A DNA stretch of 64,000 bases from Semisulcospira habei (lineage: Eukaryota; Mollusca; Gastropoda; Semisulcospiridae): contig BTPG01000004.1 in NCBI GenBank assembly GCA_036245525.1, positions 209,839,912 to 209,903,911 on the forward strand, written 5' to 3'. A program made the translations under genes and the position numbers. Below the pieces are notes generated by a model. It had not been told where the DNA came from and did no database searches. It saw nothing but the letters and a program-made list of their open reading frames with translations. Every line of letters starts with the position of its first letter. Position 1 is the stretch's first letter. Of this stretch, positions 21,852 to 32,379 are shown in pieces.

Positions 21852-21947
21852 ATCGACCATGGTAGTTCACGGGCAGTGCCTGATTAGCTTGGCGCCTATA
21901 GGCGCCAAGCTAATTAGGCACTGCCCGTGAACTATCACGGTCGATCC
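21852..21947. mobile_element. Family-B hairpin core
   Basis: 96-bp nearly perfect palindrome, GATCGACCATGGTAGTTCAC...GTGAACTATCACGGTCGATC, centre GGCGCCTATAGGCGCC. Confidence 0.9.
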
Positions 21948-22292
21948 ATCTTCAGTCATGGACGCTGGTTGTGAGACTTAAGAAAACACCTTCCTCAGCA
22001 ACATCTGCTGAAATCACCATCAAACTCATTCACACTCCGTTTTCATGTGAAACATAGATGCTCATAAGCTCCAATAATATTTGGCCCGCGGGGGTCGTGA
22101 CAGTCTACGGGCTCTCGGCTGATACGTTTTACGTCTGTTTGGAAGACGCTGTAGTAGGTCACTTGGTGACGTAGCAATGTGTGTTCGATTTGTAATAAGA
22201 CGCAATTTTGAATCCTGATGGAAGTGAGATGTTGATACAAGGGGCTGGGCGTCTATAGTGCAGTTTGCGTAGCGGCGCAGTAATGATGATCT

Positions 22293-25200
22293 TAGTGAGG
22301 TTACGTTTACGCCAAACGACTCTCAACAACGAACGAGAACAAAGTCACGGCGGATAACCAGCTTCAAACCATAAGCGAAGACAACGGCACTCCGAACATC
22401 TCTAAGAGGCATATATCCTCAGGAACCCTCCGGGCTCCTGAGGATATAGGCCTATGGCATGCCTCTTGGAGATGTTCGGAGTGTTGTCTTTTGCATAGAT
22501 CATCCGAAGGAACTATGCCTCTTGGAGATGTTCGGAGTGTTGTCTTTTGCATAGATCATAAGGAACTATGCCTGCTGGAGATGTTCGGAGTGTTGTCTTT
22601 TGCATAGATCATAAGGAACTATGCCTGCTGGAGATGTTCGGAGTGTTGTCTTTTGCATAGATCATCCGAAGGAACTATGCCTCTTGGAGATGTTCGGAGT
22701 GTTGTCTTTTGCATAGATCATAAGGAACTATGCCTGCTGGAGATGTTCGGAGTGTTGTCTTTTGCATAGATCATAAGGAACTATGCCTGCTGGAGATGTT
22801 CGGAGTGTTGAGTTTTGCACAGATCATCAGAAGGAACTATGCTTCTTGAAGATGTTCGGAGTGTTGTCTTTTGCATAGATCATATTAAGGAACTATGCCT
22901 GCTGGAGATGTTCGGAGTGTTGGTCTTTTGCATAGATCATCCGAAGGAACTATGCCTGCTGGAGATGTTCGGAGTGTTGTCTTTTGCATAGATCACCAGA
23001 AGAAACTATGCCTCTTGGAGATGTTCGGGGTGTTGTCTTTTGCATAGATCATCCGAAGGAACTATGCCTGCTGGAGATGTTCGGAGTGTTGTCTTTTGCA
23101 TAGATCACCAGAAGAAACTATGCCTCTTGGAGATGTTCGGGGTGTTGTCTTTTGCATAGATCATCCGAAGGAACTATGCCTGCTGGAGATGTTCGGAGTG
23201 TTGTCTTTTGCATAGATCATCCGAAGGAACTATGCTTCTTGGAGATGTTCGGAGTGTTGTCTTTTGCATAGATCATAAGGAACTATGCCTGCTGGAGATG
23301 TTCGGAGTGTTGTCTTTTGCATAGAGCACCAGAAGAAACTATGCCTCTTGGAGATGTTCGGAGTGTTGTCTTTTGCATAGATAATAAGGAACTATGCCTG
23401 CTGGAGATGTTCGGAGTGTTGTCTTTTGCATAGATCATCCGAAGGAACTATGCCTGCTGGAGATGTTCGGAGTATTGTCTTTTGCATAGATCATCCGAAG
23501 GAACTATGCCTGCTGGAGATGTTCGGAGTGTTGTCTTTTGCATAGATCATCCGAAGGAACTATGCCTCTTGGAGATGTTCGGAGTGTTGTCTTTTGCATA
23601 GATCATAAGGAACTATGCCTGCTGGAGATGTTCGGAGTGTTGTCTTTTGCATAGATCATCCGAAGGAACTATGCCTGCTGGAGATGTTCGGAGTGTTGTC
23701 TTTTGCATAGATCACCAGAAGAAACTATGCCTCTTGGAGATGTTCGGAGTGTTGTCTTTTGCATAGATCATCCGAAGGAACTATGCCTGCTGGAGATGTT
23801 CGGAGTGTTGTCTTTTGCATAGATCATCCGAAGGAACTATGCTTCTTGGAGATGTTCGGAGTGTTGTCTTTTGCATAGATCATAAGGAACTATGCCTGCT
23901 GGAGATGTTCGGAGTGTTGTCTTTTGCATAGAGCACCAGAAGAAACTATGCCTCTTGGAGATGTTCGGAGTGTTGTCTTTTGCATAGATAATAAGGAACT
24001 ATGCCTGCTGGAGATGTTCGGAGTGTTGTCTTTTGCATAGATCATCCGAAGGAACTATGCCTGCTGGAGATGTTCGGAGTATTGTCTTTTGCATAGATCA
24101 TCCGAAGGAACTATGCCTGCTGGAGATGTTCGGAGTGTTGTCTTTTGCATAGATCATCCGAAGGAACTATGCCTCTTGGAGATGTTCGGAGTGTTGTCTT
24201 TTGCATAGATCATAAGGAACTATGCCTGCTGGAGATGTTCGGAGTGTTGTCTTTTGCATAGATCATAAGGAACTATGCCTGCTGGAGATGTTCGGAGTGT
24301 TGTCTTTTGCATAGATCATCCGAAGGAACTATGCCTCTTGGAGATGTTCGGAGTGTTGTCTTTTGCATAGATCATAAGGAACTATGCCTGCTGGAGATGT
24401 TCGGAGTGTTGTCTTTTGCATAGATCATAAGGAACTATGCCTGCTGGAGATGTTCGGAGTGTTGTCTTTTGCATAGATCATAAGGAACTATGCCTGCTGG
24501 AGATGTTCGGAGTGTTGAGTTTTGCACAGATCATCAGAAGGAACTATGCTTCTTGAAGATGTTCGGAGTGTTGTCTTTTGCATAGATCATATTAAGGAAC
24601 TATGCCTGCTGGAGATGTTCGGAGTGTTGTCTTTTGCATAGATCATCCGAAGGAACTATGCCTGCTGGAGATGTTCGGAGTGTTGTCTTTTGCATAGATC
24701 ACCAGAAGAAACTATGCCTCTTGGAGATGTTCGGGGTGTTGTCTTTTGCATAGATCATCCGAAGGAACTATGCCTGCTGGAGATGTTCGGAGTGTTGTCT
24801 TTTGCATAGATCACCAGAAGAAACTATGCCTCTTGGAGATGTTCGGGGTGTTGTCTTTTGCATAGATCATCCGAAGGAACTATGCCTGCTGGAGATGTTC
24901 GGAGTGTTGTCTTTTGCATAGATCATCCGAAGGAACTATGCTTCTTGGAGATGTTCGGAGTGTTGTCTTTTGCATAGATCATAAGGAACTATGCCTGCTG
25001 GAGATGTTCGGAGTGTTGTCTTTTGCATAGAGCACCAGAAGAAACTATGCCTCTTGGAGATGTTCGGAGTGTTGTCTTTTGCATAGATAATAAGGAACTA
25101 TGCCTGCTGGAGATGTTCGGAGTGTTGTCTTTTGCATAGATCATCCGAAGGAACTATGCCTGCTGGAGATGTTCGGAGTATTGTCTTTTGCATAGATCAT

Positions 25201-27359
25201 CCGAAGGAACTATGCCTGCTGGAGATGTTCGGAGTGTTGTCTTTTGCATAGATCATCCGAAGGAACTATGCCTCTTGGAGATGTTCGGAGTGTTGTCTTT
25301 TGCATAGATCATAAGGAACTATGCCTGCTGGAGATGTTCGGAGTGTTGTCTTTTGCATAGATCATCCGAAGGAACTATGCCTGCTGGAGATGTTCGGAGT
25401 GTTGTCTTTTGCATAGATCACCAGAAGAAACTATGCCTCTTGGAGATGTTCGGAGTGTTGTCTTTTGCATAGATCATCCGAAGGAACTATGCCTGCTGGA
25501 GATGTTCGGAGTGTTGTCTTTTGCATAGATCATCCGAAGGAACTATGCTTCTTGGAGATGTTCGGAGTGTTGTCTTTTGCATAGATCATAAGGAACTATG
25601 CCTGCTGGAGATGTTCGGAGTGTTGTCTTTTGCATAGAGCACCAGAAGAAACTATGCCTCTTGGAGATGTTCGGAGTGTTGTCTTTTGCATAGATAATAA
25701 GGAACTATGCCTGCTGGAGATGTTCGGAGTGTTGTCTTTTGCATAGATCATCCGAAGGAACTATGCCTGCTGGAGATGTTCGGAGTATTGTCTTTTGCAT
25801 AGATCATCCGAAGGAACTATGCCTGCTGGAGATGTTCGGAGTGTTGTCTTTTGCATAGATCATCCGAAGGAACTATGCCTCTTGGAGATGTTCGGAGTGT
25901 TGTCTTTTGCATAGATCATAAGGAACTATGCCTGCTGGAGATGTTCGGAGTGTTGTCTTTTGCATAGATCATAAGGAACTATGCCTGCTGGAGATGTTCG
26001 GAGTGTTGTCTTTTGCATAGATCATCCGAAGGAACTATGCCTCTTGGAGATGTTCGGAGTGTTGTCTTTTGCATAGATCATAAGGAACTATGCCTGCTGG
26101 AGATGTTCGGAGTGTTGTCTTTTGCATAGATCATAAGGAACTATGCCTGCTGGAGATGTTCGGAGTGTTGTCTTTTGCATAGATCATCAGAAGGAACTAT
26201 GCCTCTTGGAGATGTTCGGAGTGTTGTCTTTTGCATAGATCATAAGGAACTATGCCTGCTGGAGATGTTCGGAGTGTTGTCTTTTGCATAGATCATCCGA
26301 AGGAACTATGCCTGCTGGCGATTTTCGGATTGTTGTCTTTTGCATAGATCATCAGAAGGAACTATGCTTCTTGGAGATGTTCGGAGTGTTGTCTTTTGCA
26401 TAGATCATAAGGAACTATGCCTGCTGGAGATGTTCGGAGTGTTGTCTTTTGCATAGATCATACGAAGGAACTATGCCTGCTGGAGATGTTCGGAGTGTTG
26501 TCTTTTGCATAGATCATCAGAAGGAACTATGCTTCTTGGAGATGTTCGGAGTGTTGTCTTTTGCATAGATCATACGAAGGAACTATGCCTGCTGGAGATG
26601 TTCGGAGTGTTGTCTTTTGCATAGATCATCCGAAGGAACTATGCCTGCTGGAGATGTTCGGAGTGTTGTCTTTTGCATAGATCATCAGAAGGAACTATGC
26701 TTCTTGGAGATGTTCGGAGTGTTGTCTTTTGCATAGATCATCCGAAGGAACTATGCCTGCTGGAGATGTTCGGAGTGTTGCCTTTTGCATAGATCATGAG
26801 GAACTATGCCTGCTGGAGATGTTCGGAGTGTTGTCTTTTGCATAGATCATCCGAAGGAACTATGCTTCTTGGAGATGTTCGGAGTGTTGTCTTTTGCATA
26901 GATCATCCGAAGGAACTATGCCTGCTGGAGATGTTCGGAGTGTTGCCTTTTGCATAGATCATAAGGAACTATGCCTGCTAGAGATGTTCGGAGTGTTGTC
27001 TTTTGCATAGATCATCCGAAGGAACTATGCCTGCTGGAGATGTTCGGAGTGTTGTCTTTTGCATAGATCATAAGGAACTATGCCTGCTGGAGATATTCGG
27101 AGTGTTGTCTTTTGCATAGATCATCAGAAGGAACTATGCCTCTTGGAGATGTTCGGAGTGTTGTCTTTTGCATAGATCATAAGGAACTATGCCTGCTGGA
27201 GATGTTCGGAGTGTTGTCTTTTGCATAGATCATCAGAAGAAACTATGCCTCTTGGAGATGTTCGGAGTGTTGTCTTTGCTTATGGTCCAAGCTGACCGTG
27301 AGCCGTGATTCGTTCTCGTTTGTTGTCGGGTCTAGTTCATTCCAAATGTAACCTCACTA
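22293..27359. mobile_element. Palindromic element whose right arm expanded into a satellite
   Basis: The left outer arm (22293-22400, AGTGAGGTTACGTTTACGCC through AACCATAAGCGAAGACAAC) pairs with the right outer arm (27270-27359, TTGTCTTTGCTTATGGTCC to AAATGTAACCTCACT). A central hairpin AAGAGGCATATATCCTCAGG lies at 22404-22470. The whole tandem array sits between the central hairpin and the right outer arm. The original element would have been only a few hundred base pairs. Confidence 0.85.
22440..27280. repeat. 53/56-bp satellite array, about 88 units
   Basis: Each unit reads CATAGATCATCCGAAGGAAC (or the 3-bp-shorter CATAGATCATAAGGAAC), TATGCCTGCTGGAGATG, TTCGGAGTGTTGTCTTTTG. Rare variants mark higher-order structure. 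AGAGCACC occurs at 23323, 23930, 25029 and 25636, spacings of 607, 1099 and 607. AGTTTTGCAC occurs at 22811 and 24518, 1707 bp apart. No open frame of note crosses it, so it is non-coding. Confidence 0.97.
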
Positions 27360-27522
27360 TTAATACGTGATCCTCCGACAAACTGATATCAGTGCTTTAC
27401 GCATCTTATCATCTGCATACTAGTGTATTCATTTTATTATTATTTTTTTTTTAATAACAAAGGTGTCAATTTACCTTACCTCCCTTGTCCTTACGTCCTG
27501 GGCTTAAATTTCACCAGACAGA

Positions 27523-28175
27523 TTATATATATAATTTTTCATTAAATTCTGTGAATGCTGTGCTAAAGCCATGGAACTCCAGGCTGGTAAGTTTGCATTG
27601 TGTCATCAGGACATCAGCTGCCCTTTTTATGACTGCATCGCTCACAAGATCTTTTGAGGTTCCACTGAACACCTACTACATACAGCAGTAGGGACTACCC
27701 CCAAGGCGCTCCGCTATACGCTGGATGACTGGATCGGGGGGAGGACTGGAACACCTTGCATCCCTAAAGCTTTATGAGGTGTTGCAGTGGAAGAAGACTA
27801 ACAAATTTTGAAAAGGCAACGCCTAGGCAATTTTGTGGTGCAATTATTCTTTATGTTTAATAAAGGCGTCGCCCAAAGCCAAAAAATGCACTCAATCAGA
27901 TTAGCTCCAAGGGACGTAATTTTTCATTAAATTCTGAGAATGCTGTGCTAAAGCTATGAAACTCCAGGCTGGTAAGCTTGCATTGTGTCATCAGGACATC
28001 AGCTGCCCTTTTTATGACTGCATCGCTCATAAGATCTTTTGAGCCCTCCACTGAACGCCTACTACATAGAGCAGTAGGGACTACCCCCAGGCGCCCCGCC
28101 ATACGCTGGATAACTGGATCGGGCGGAGGACTGGATGGCGCATAAAAAGGGAGCTGATGACACAATGCAAGCATT
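27523..28175. repeat. Dispersed repeat shared with 47.9-52.9 kb; ribozyme segment absent
   Basis: Two copies (about 27523-27905 and 27906-28130) share TAATTTTTCATTAAATTCTG, GGCTGGTAAG, TGTGTCATCAGGACATCAGC and CAGTAGGGACTACCCCC with 47935-48160 and 51600-52620. The segment that carries the hammerhead at 48 kb is missing. The end (28140-28170) returns as an inverted piece, GAGCTGATGACACAATGCAAG. Minus-strand translation keeps DAVIKRAADVLMTQCKLTS, also seen in the 52-kb copies. Confidence 0.85.
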
Positions 28176-28309
28176 TATATATATATACGTCAAATGTATG
28201 GTGCAGTTTGTTCCCACGACGTACGATTAAGATAGTACAACGCTGATATTTGCACTAGTGCGTCATGTGTAAAAATTACACCATACAGTTTGCATAGACT
28301 TCGCAATGA

Positions 28310-28367
28310 TAACCCTTTAGCTGTCGGTAGCGGTTTTTGTCGCGATGATTCCTACAGGACTGGTTAA
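28310..28367. repeat. Family-D element, internally deleted
   Basis: AACCCTTTAGCTGTCGGTAG and GCGGTTTTTGTCGCGATGAT match 17072-17163. The right arm is gone and the fragment ends GGTTAA. Confidence 0.75.
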
Positions 28368-28410
28368 CATTACGGTGCAATTTCTACCCGCGACGAAGAA
28401 ATAAGGTAGG

Positions 28411-28498
28411 CAAAAGGCGACGCGTAGCGAATGTAAATGGACTCTTTGTCACGACACGAGAAGGTGTCCATTTGCATTCGCTGCACGTCGCCTTTTCA
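28411..28498. repeat. Palindrome with about 32-bp arms
   Basis: CAAAAGGCGACGCGTAGCGA and ATGTAAATGGAC pair with GTCCATTTGCATTCGCTGC and CGTCGCCTTTTC, with a loop of about 23 bp. No second copy was seen in the window. Confidence 0.8.
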
Positions 28499-28684
28499 TG
28501 AACTGCACGACACTAGTATTGTGGGAACACTGGAACCCGTGTAAAACCTGTAGCTTTCCGGAACACAACGCGACGACGACGATTTTGATGATGCTGTGTA
28601 AATGGTGATTTTTAACATTTCTGATACTATATTCTGATATTCTGATACTGTGTCTTTTAACGCTTTTACGCTCGGCAGGCAAAG

Positions 28685-28806
<122 letters not shown>

Positions 28807-28943
28807 TTACATCGGCGATTGGGTGATCCCGAGAATCTCACTCGAGTTTGGTTTTAAAACCTTATTCTACGAGCGAAAGCGAGTAGGATAAGGTTTTCAA
28901 ACCACTCGAGTGAGATTCTCAGTATCACCTAAACACCGATGTA
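28807..28943. mobile_element. Family-H hairpin element
   Basis: 137-bp palindrome. Outer arms are TTACATCGGCG / CGATGTAA, and inner arms are GAGAATCTCACTCGAGT and AAACCTTATTCTACGAGCGA with complement. It abuts the (GA)n microsatellite. Confidence 0.87.
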
Positions 28944-29202
28944 ACAATCTATTTCTTACTCACCTTTTCCTTGGCATGAATCCATGTGAGCTGATTTTCT
29001 GCACACTCTTAGCCACAACAAAGACCCCATTTTACATAACTGCTCAATACGTGACGCTTGAGTGCTAGTCGGCACTATGAAATGATGTCATTGCGCGTGA
29101 GATAAAAGTAGGTCAAGTTTCAATATCGCGTGCCCGTACCTTTTCGTTGACCAGACTTTCTACAAGACAATTTTGTGCACACGTGGCCGTTCACGCAGCA
29201 GG

Positions 29203-29258
29203 GCTGTGTCACACACGTGTGATAACCTCAAGCTGTATCGCACGTGTGTGACACAGCG
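29203..29258. repeat. Palindrome with about 20-bp arms
   Basis: GCTGTGTCACACACGTGTGA pairs with the complement ending GTGTGACACAGC around AACCTCAAGCTG. Confidence 0.75.
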
Positions 29259-29725
29259 TTCCGCTTAAAGGCAGAAAAAAAGGTGTGTAAGACATATCCT
29301 TCTTATGGACAATACATTTCTTGAATCTTGAATCTTGAATCATTATTGTCGACGACGATGATGACGTCATCATCGTTATCATCATGACCACCGTTCCTGT
29401 TATGCGAACGAAGCAAAAATATCCTACTCCACTGCTTGTCCTACTCTGACTGCCCTTCACTCCACTCCCTCCTACTCCACCACCATCACCACCCCACACC
29501 GCCACCCGGAATCTCCATATTGCCCTCTCCTCTGATGTAGATAAAAACAGCACGTACATAAAAGCCCCCGCCACTCTGGTCTGTATTCATGAAAGGCACC
29601 GACACTGGACCCGGAGTCTTACCGCATCATGCATATATTCATAGCCTTGCCTTCGTGCTGAGACGGTGATTTCTCTAGAATGGCTTGCAAGACTACGGGT
29701 CCAGGACGAGAGAGGATGGCCATCT
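29259..29725. other. No gene seen
   Basis: Short repeats of TTGAATC (29326-29342) and GATGATGACGTCATCATC (about 29356-29374) occur. Open frames are small and unrecognised. Confidence 0.35.
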
Positions 29726-29791
29726 GCAAGTGGCATAGATTCTCATGAGCCCCCGCATTCGCGGGGGCTCATGAGGATCTATGCCTCTTGC
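29726..29791. mobile_element. Family-A hairpin core
   Basis: Palindrome GCAAGTGGCATAGATTCTC to CTATGCCTCTTGC, centre CCCCCGCATTCGCGGGGG. Confidence 0.88.
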
Positions 29792-30691
29792 TGTCTTCTA
29801 TCTGCAGGTTTCTTTTGTGGGGTTTGTGTGCGTTTTTTTCTCGGTTGAGGTAGTAGCAGAGAGCGTAGTTGACGAGGGGTTTTGGAGACACCATGATGAA
29901 CGATGGAAAATTCCCGGGGTAGTGCGGGACAGAATGAGCTGTGGGGTGGGGGTCTGGGTGGGGGTCGGGTTGGGGGGGGGGAGAGGGGGGGGAGGGAGTG
30001 GGCGGGAAAATGCGGGGTGGGCGGAGCGGGGGGGGGGGGGGCAGGAAAAGACTAACAAAACAAGAGCGACTAGGACGGAACGAAATAGCCACAGCAGACG
30101 TTATCAACTTGCTACCGATCACAAGTTTCGTACACGTGATGTGCAAGAACGCTTTTAATTGGCTGTCTTTTATATAGGTCAGTGTGTTCAGTTTAGCAAC
30201 TTCCGGGAAAAAGAATGTACCTCCCTCCTTTATCCTGGTTATTTTACGACCTCCTGGTGCATGCACCTACCGCTTCCGTTTGCAGTACCGATGACTGCAC
30301 GCACACTGGGGTTTTACAGGTTTTAAGAGTCTCGATATGTGACAAAAATATGAAATGCATGATTAACGCTCTTTTTTTTTTTCTTTTCTTTTTTTTTTTT
30401 TCCTTCTTCTTCTTCGGTTTGCCACAGTTTCGTTGCTGATAGGGAAGAGTTTAATGGAAAATGCAATTGGATTTCTGTGCTTTTTGTGTTAATTTCGCGT
30501 AACCGAATAACGCCGTAACTTTGCGAATGTTTTGCTGTTTCTCTTAAGGCCGTGCCTTAAATGTGCCATGTTACTGTGTGTTTGCTGTAATTGGAAACAA
30601 GTTCCGTTGTTGTTTACCGCAGTGTTCTAGCGTCTTCATGCATTAATTGTATTTATTTACCGCAAAGGTATACATTCCTTCCTCCCCAGTT
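29792..30691. other. No gene seen; G-rich and T-rich tracts
   Basis: A G-rich tract at 29940-30045 gives proline-rich frames on the minus strand and glycine-rich frames on the plus strand. These are compositional. A T-rich tract lies at 30371-30415. No family is recognised. Confidence 0.4.
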
Positions 30692-30800
30692 AGCTAAAGA
30701 CTCACGGGCCGACGTCGGCCGAAGTGAGCCCACGCACGGCCGTGCGTGGGCTCACTTCGGCCGACGTCGGTCATGCATAGGACCTTTGCTTGCTGAGTCC
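30692..30800. mobile_element. Family-I hairpin element with perfect loopless core
   Basis: 30709-30770 is a perfect 62-bp palindrome without loop; each 31-base arm begins CCGACGTCGGCCGAAGTGAG. Outer words TAGCTAAAGACTC and GACCTTTGCTTGC are less symmetrical. It lies about 400 bp upstream of the calcium-channel exon. Confidence 0.88.
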
Positions 30801-31181
30801 TTTTCAACACGCACCAAAAATATCACAAGGAACTGAAGAAAGACAAACATGCAGACATGCATATAGACAAAGAAGATCAGTTTGTAATTGAAATACCACT
30901 GAATACGGATCTTCGTCCAGGATGGGGGGGGGGGGGGGAGGGATGTTTGTGTTCTCTAGATGTTTACATGTTACGGTATTTACGTTTGTATGTATTTGTG
31001 TATTCATGCATGTGTATATTCATATCATTATTTGTTGAATCGTGTACGTATGTTTTGTTTTTATAAAATATTATTATATACATGATATTTATATAGTCCA
31101 TGTATTTATGTATTTGTATATTGTATATTTTGAAAAAAAAAACTGATTTTGAATAACAAATTTTCTGACCCTTTGTTTTAG
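30801..31181. other. Sequence upstream of the calcium-channel exon
   Basis: AT-rich, with a poly-G run at 30923-30935 and many TATTTATGTATTTG-like words. It ends in a good 3' splice-site shape: a pyrimidine-rich CCCTTTGTTTTAG whose AG is at 31180-31181, two bases before the ATG. It may be an intron after a non-coding 5' exon, or 5'-UTR and promoter. No clear TATA box or start site can be fixed. Confidence 0.4.
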
Positions 31182-31182
31182 G

Positions 31183-31373
31183 ATGGCCCATTTCCAGGAT
31201 TCAGGGGGGCGTGACGAGGGCGAGGCGGGTTCAGACGGAACGTTTGGCGCCATCAGTCGCAAAGCGGCGCTGATGAGCCTTCCAGGCATGGCCACGCAAA
31301 GCACGCGCTCGCTGTTCATATTCAGCGAGGAGAACTTCATCAGGAAATACGCCAAGATCATCATAGAATGGGG
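31183..31373 (+). CDS. Cav2-type voltage-gated calcium channel alpha-1 subunit, first coding exon
   Basis: The frame reads from ATG at 31183 to codon 63 (W) plus two bases. The N-terminus MAHFQDSGGRDEGEAG is followed by RSLFIFSEENFIRKYAK and IIIEWG. Vertebrate Cav2 proteins (CACNA1A, B, E) begin MARFG/MVRFG and have NRSLF-F-ED--VRKYAK--T/I-W immediately before transmembrane segment IS1, normally followed by PFEYM. The cytoplasmic N-terminus is therefore complete to the edge of IS1. High G/C at third codon positions contrasts with the AT-rich surroundings. The exon ends in phase 2 (GG of a glycine codon), directly before a U12-type donor. An AG acceptor two bases upstream suggests a preceding non-coding exon. 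The remainder of this very large gene is not in the window to its right. It could be an isolated exon copy, but intact frame and splice signals argue against that. Confidence 0.82.
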
Positions 31374-31382
31374 ATATCCTTT
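31374..31382 (+). other. U12-type AT-AC 5' splice site
   Basis: ATATCCTTT is an exact match to the U12-dependent AT-AC donor consensus and begins where Cav2 homology stops. No GT is available at the exon edge. U12 introns are known in voltage-gated sodium and calcium channel genes. The matching branch point and AC acceptor are not identified here. Confidence 0.75.
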
Positions 31383-31407
31383 CATGGGAATGAAACACGG
31401 CTGTCTT

Positions 31408-31549
31408 TTAACGCCTTGACTGCTACACTGGCGATACCGCTCGGCGGAAAAGACTTGTGGTTACGCGTCAGTAGCAGTTGAGTCGAGGGTTTAGGTGGTT
31501 ACACGTCTTTCACGCCGAGCAGTAGCGTCACTAGCAGTCGAATGATTAA
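31408..31549. mobile_element. Family-N TTAA hairpin element, 142 bp
   Basis: Begins TTAACGCCTTGACTGCTAC and ends GTCACTAGCAGTCGAATGATTAA-wards. Arms GCGATACCGCTCGGCGGAAA and complementary words near 31505-31535 pair imperfectly. Its right TTAA is also the left TTAA of the next element. It lies 35 bp inside the calcium-channel intron. Confidence 0.75.
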
Positions 31550-31759
31550 CTCATTCTACCCCAACACCGAAATCCCAAAATGTTGCCGTTGTCCTCTGAA
31601 GACTGCATTGCAGTGCAGGACACATCTCGACCATGATAGTTCAAGGGTGATGCCAGATTAGCTTGGCGCCCATAGGCGCCAAGCTATTCTGGCATCACCC
31701 TTAAACTATCATGGACGATCCTTATCTTGCTGTGGTGTGTCTGGGGTAGAATGAGTTAA
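31546..31759. mobile_element. Family-B TTAA element, complete 214 bp
   Basis: Begins TTAACTCATTCTACCCCAAC and ends GGGGTAGAATGAGTTAA. It shares TTAA sites with family-N on its left and with another family-B element on its right. Confidence 0.92.
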
Positions 31760-32379
31760 CTCATTCAACCCCACGCACGTATTTCCCAAATTCTGGAGGC
31801 ATCTAACATAGTCATGCACCTGTTGCATGAGACGGATCGACAATGATAATTCAAGGGGCGGTCCGTGGCGCAGTGGTTAAGGCGCCTGCCACCAATGCTA
31901 AAGGTGCGAGGTTCGATACTGGGTTCCTTCGTCCGACTTTTCTCCTCTAGTAAGTGTCACCGTTAATTCGGGGAGACCGTCGGGGGTTCTTTTTACGGGT
32001 ACTCCGGCTCTTCCTCCCGCACGACTTTGGTATCAACTTCAGCCCACTCAATCAAATTTCAAATATAAAACGATTTGAATTTCCAAAAACTTCAGTAGCT
32101 CGCTTGAGCTTGCCCTCAGCACCACGTGAATGTTCTGTGTTTGTACAGTGTGTGAATCAATGCGCGTGATTCACCTGAGCGTGCTTGTTGGGTTCAGTTC
32201 GCGGCGGCGTTTTGAGCCGATATTCAGTTGGGTAAGGCGCCTATTCAATGCGCTGATTTATTTATTTTTAGTGCCAGGTTAGCTTGGCGCCGACAGGTGC
32301 CAAGATAATCTGGCACTACCCTTGAATTATCATGGTCGATCCATTTCCTGCTGTAGTGCGTCAGGGCTGAATTGGTTAA
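31756..32379. mobile_element. Family-B TTAA element interrupted by a SINE
   Basis: Begins TTAACTCATTCAACCCCACG and ends CAGGGCTGAATTGGTTAA. The left arm GATCGACAATGATAATTCAA breaks at GGG (31857). After the SINE, the hairpin resumes GTGCCAGGTTAGCTTGGCGCC. Without the insert it would be about 212 bp, the usual family-B length. Confidence 0.87.
31858..32269 (+). mobile_element. tRNA-derived SINE, full length
   Basis: Same family as 12686-13095: head GCGGTCCGTGGCGCAGTGG with box A, box B GGTTCGATACT, and tail GTTTTGAGCCGATATTC...TAAGGCGCCTATTCAATG. The tail is (TTTA)-like rather than (ATT)n. No obvious target duplication is seen. Confidence 0.87.

Noticed and set aside
22440..27280. CRISPR-like regular repeats
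   Set aside because: Units are contiguous without unique spacers, the context is eukaryotic, and no cas-like genes exist.
29769..30266. 165-residue proline-rich minus-strand frame and glycine-rich plus frames
   Set aside because: Compositional effect of a G-rich tract.
31183..31419. Reading the calcium-channel frame through to its stop at 31417
   Set aside because: Residues after EWG (YPFMGMKHGC...) do not fit the family, while the AT-AC donor at 31374 does.
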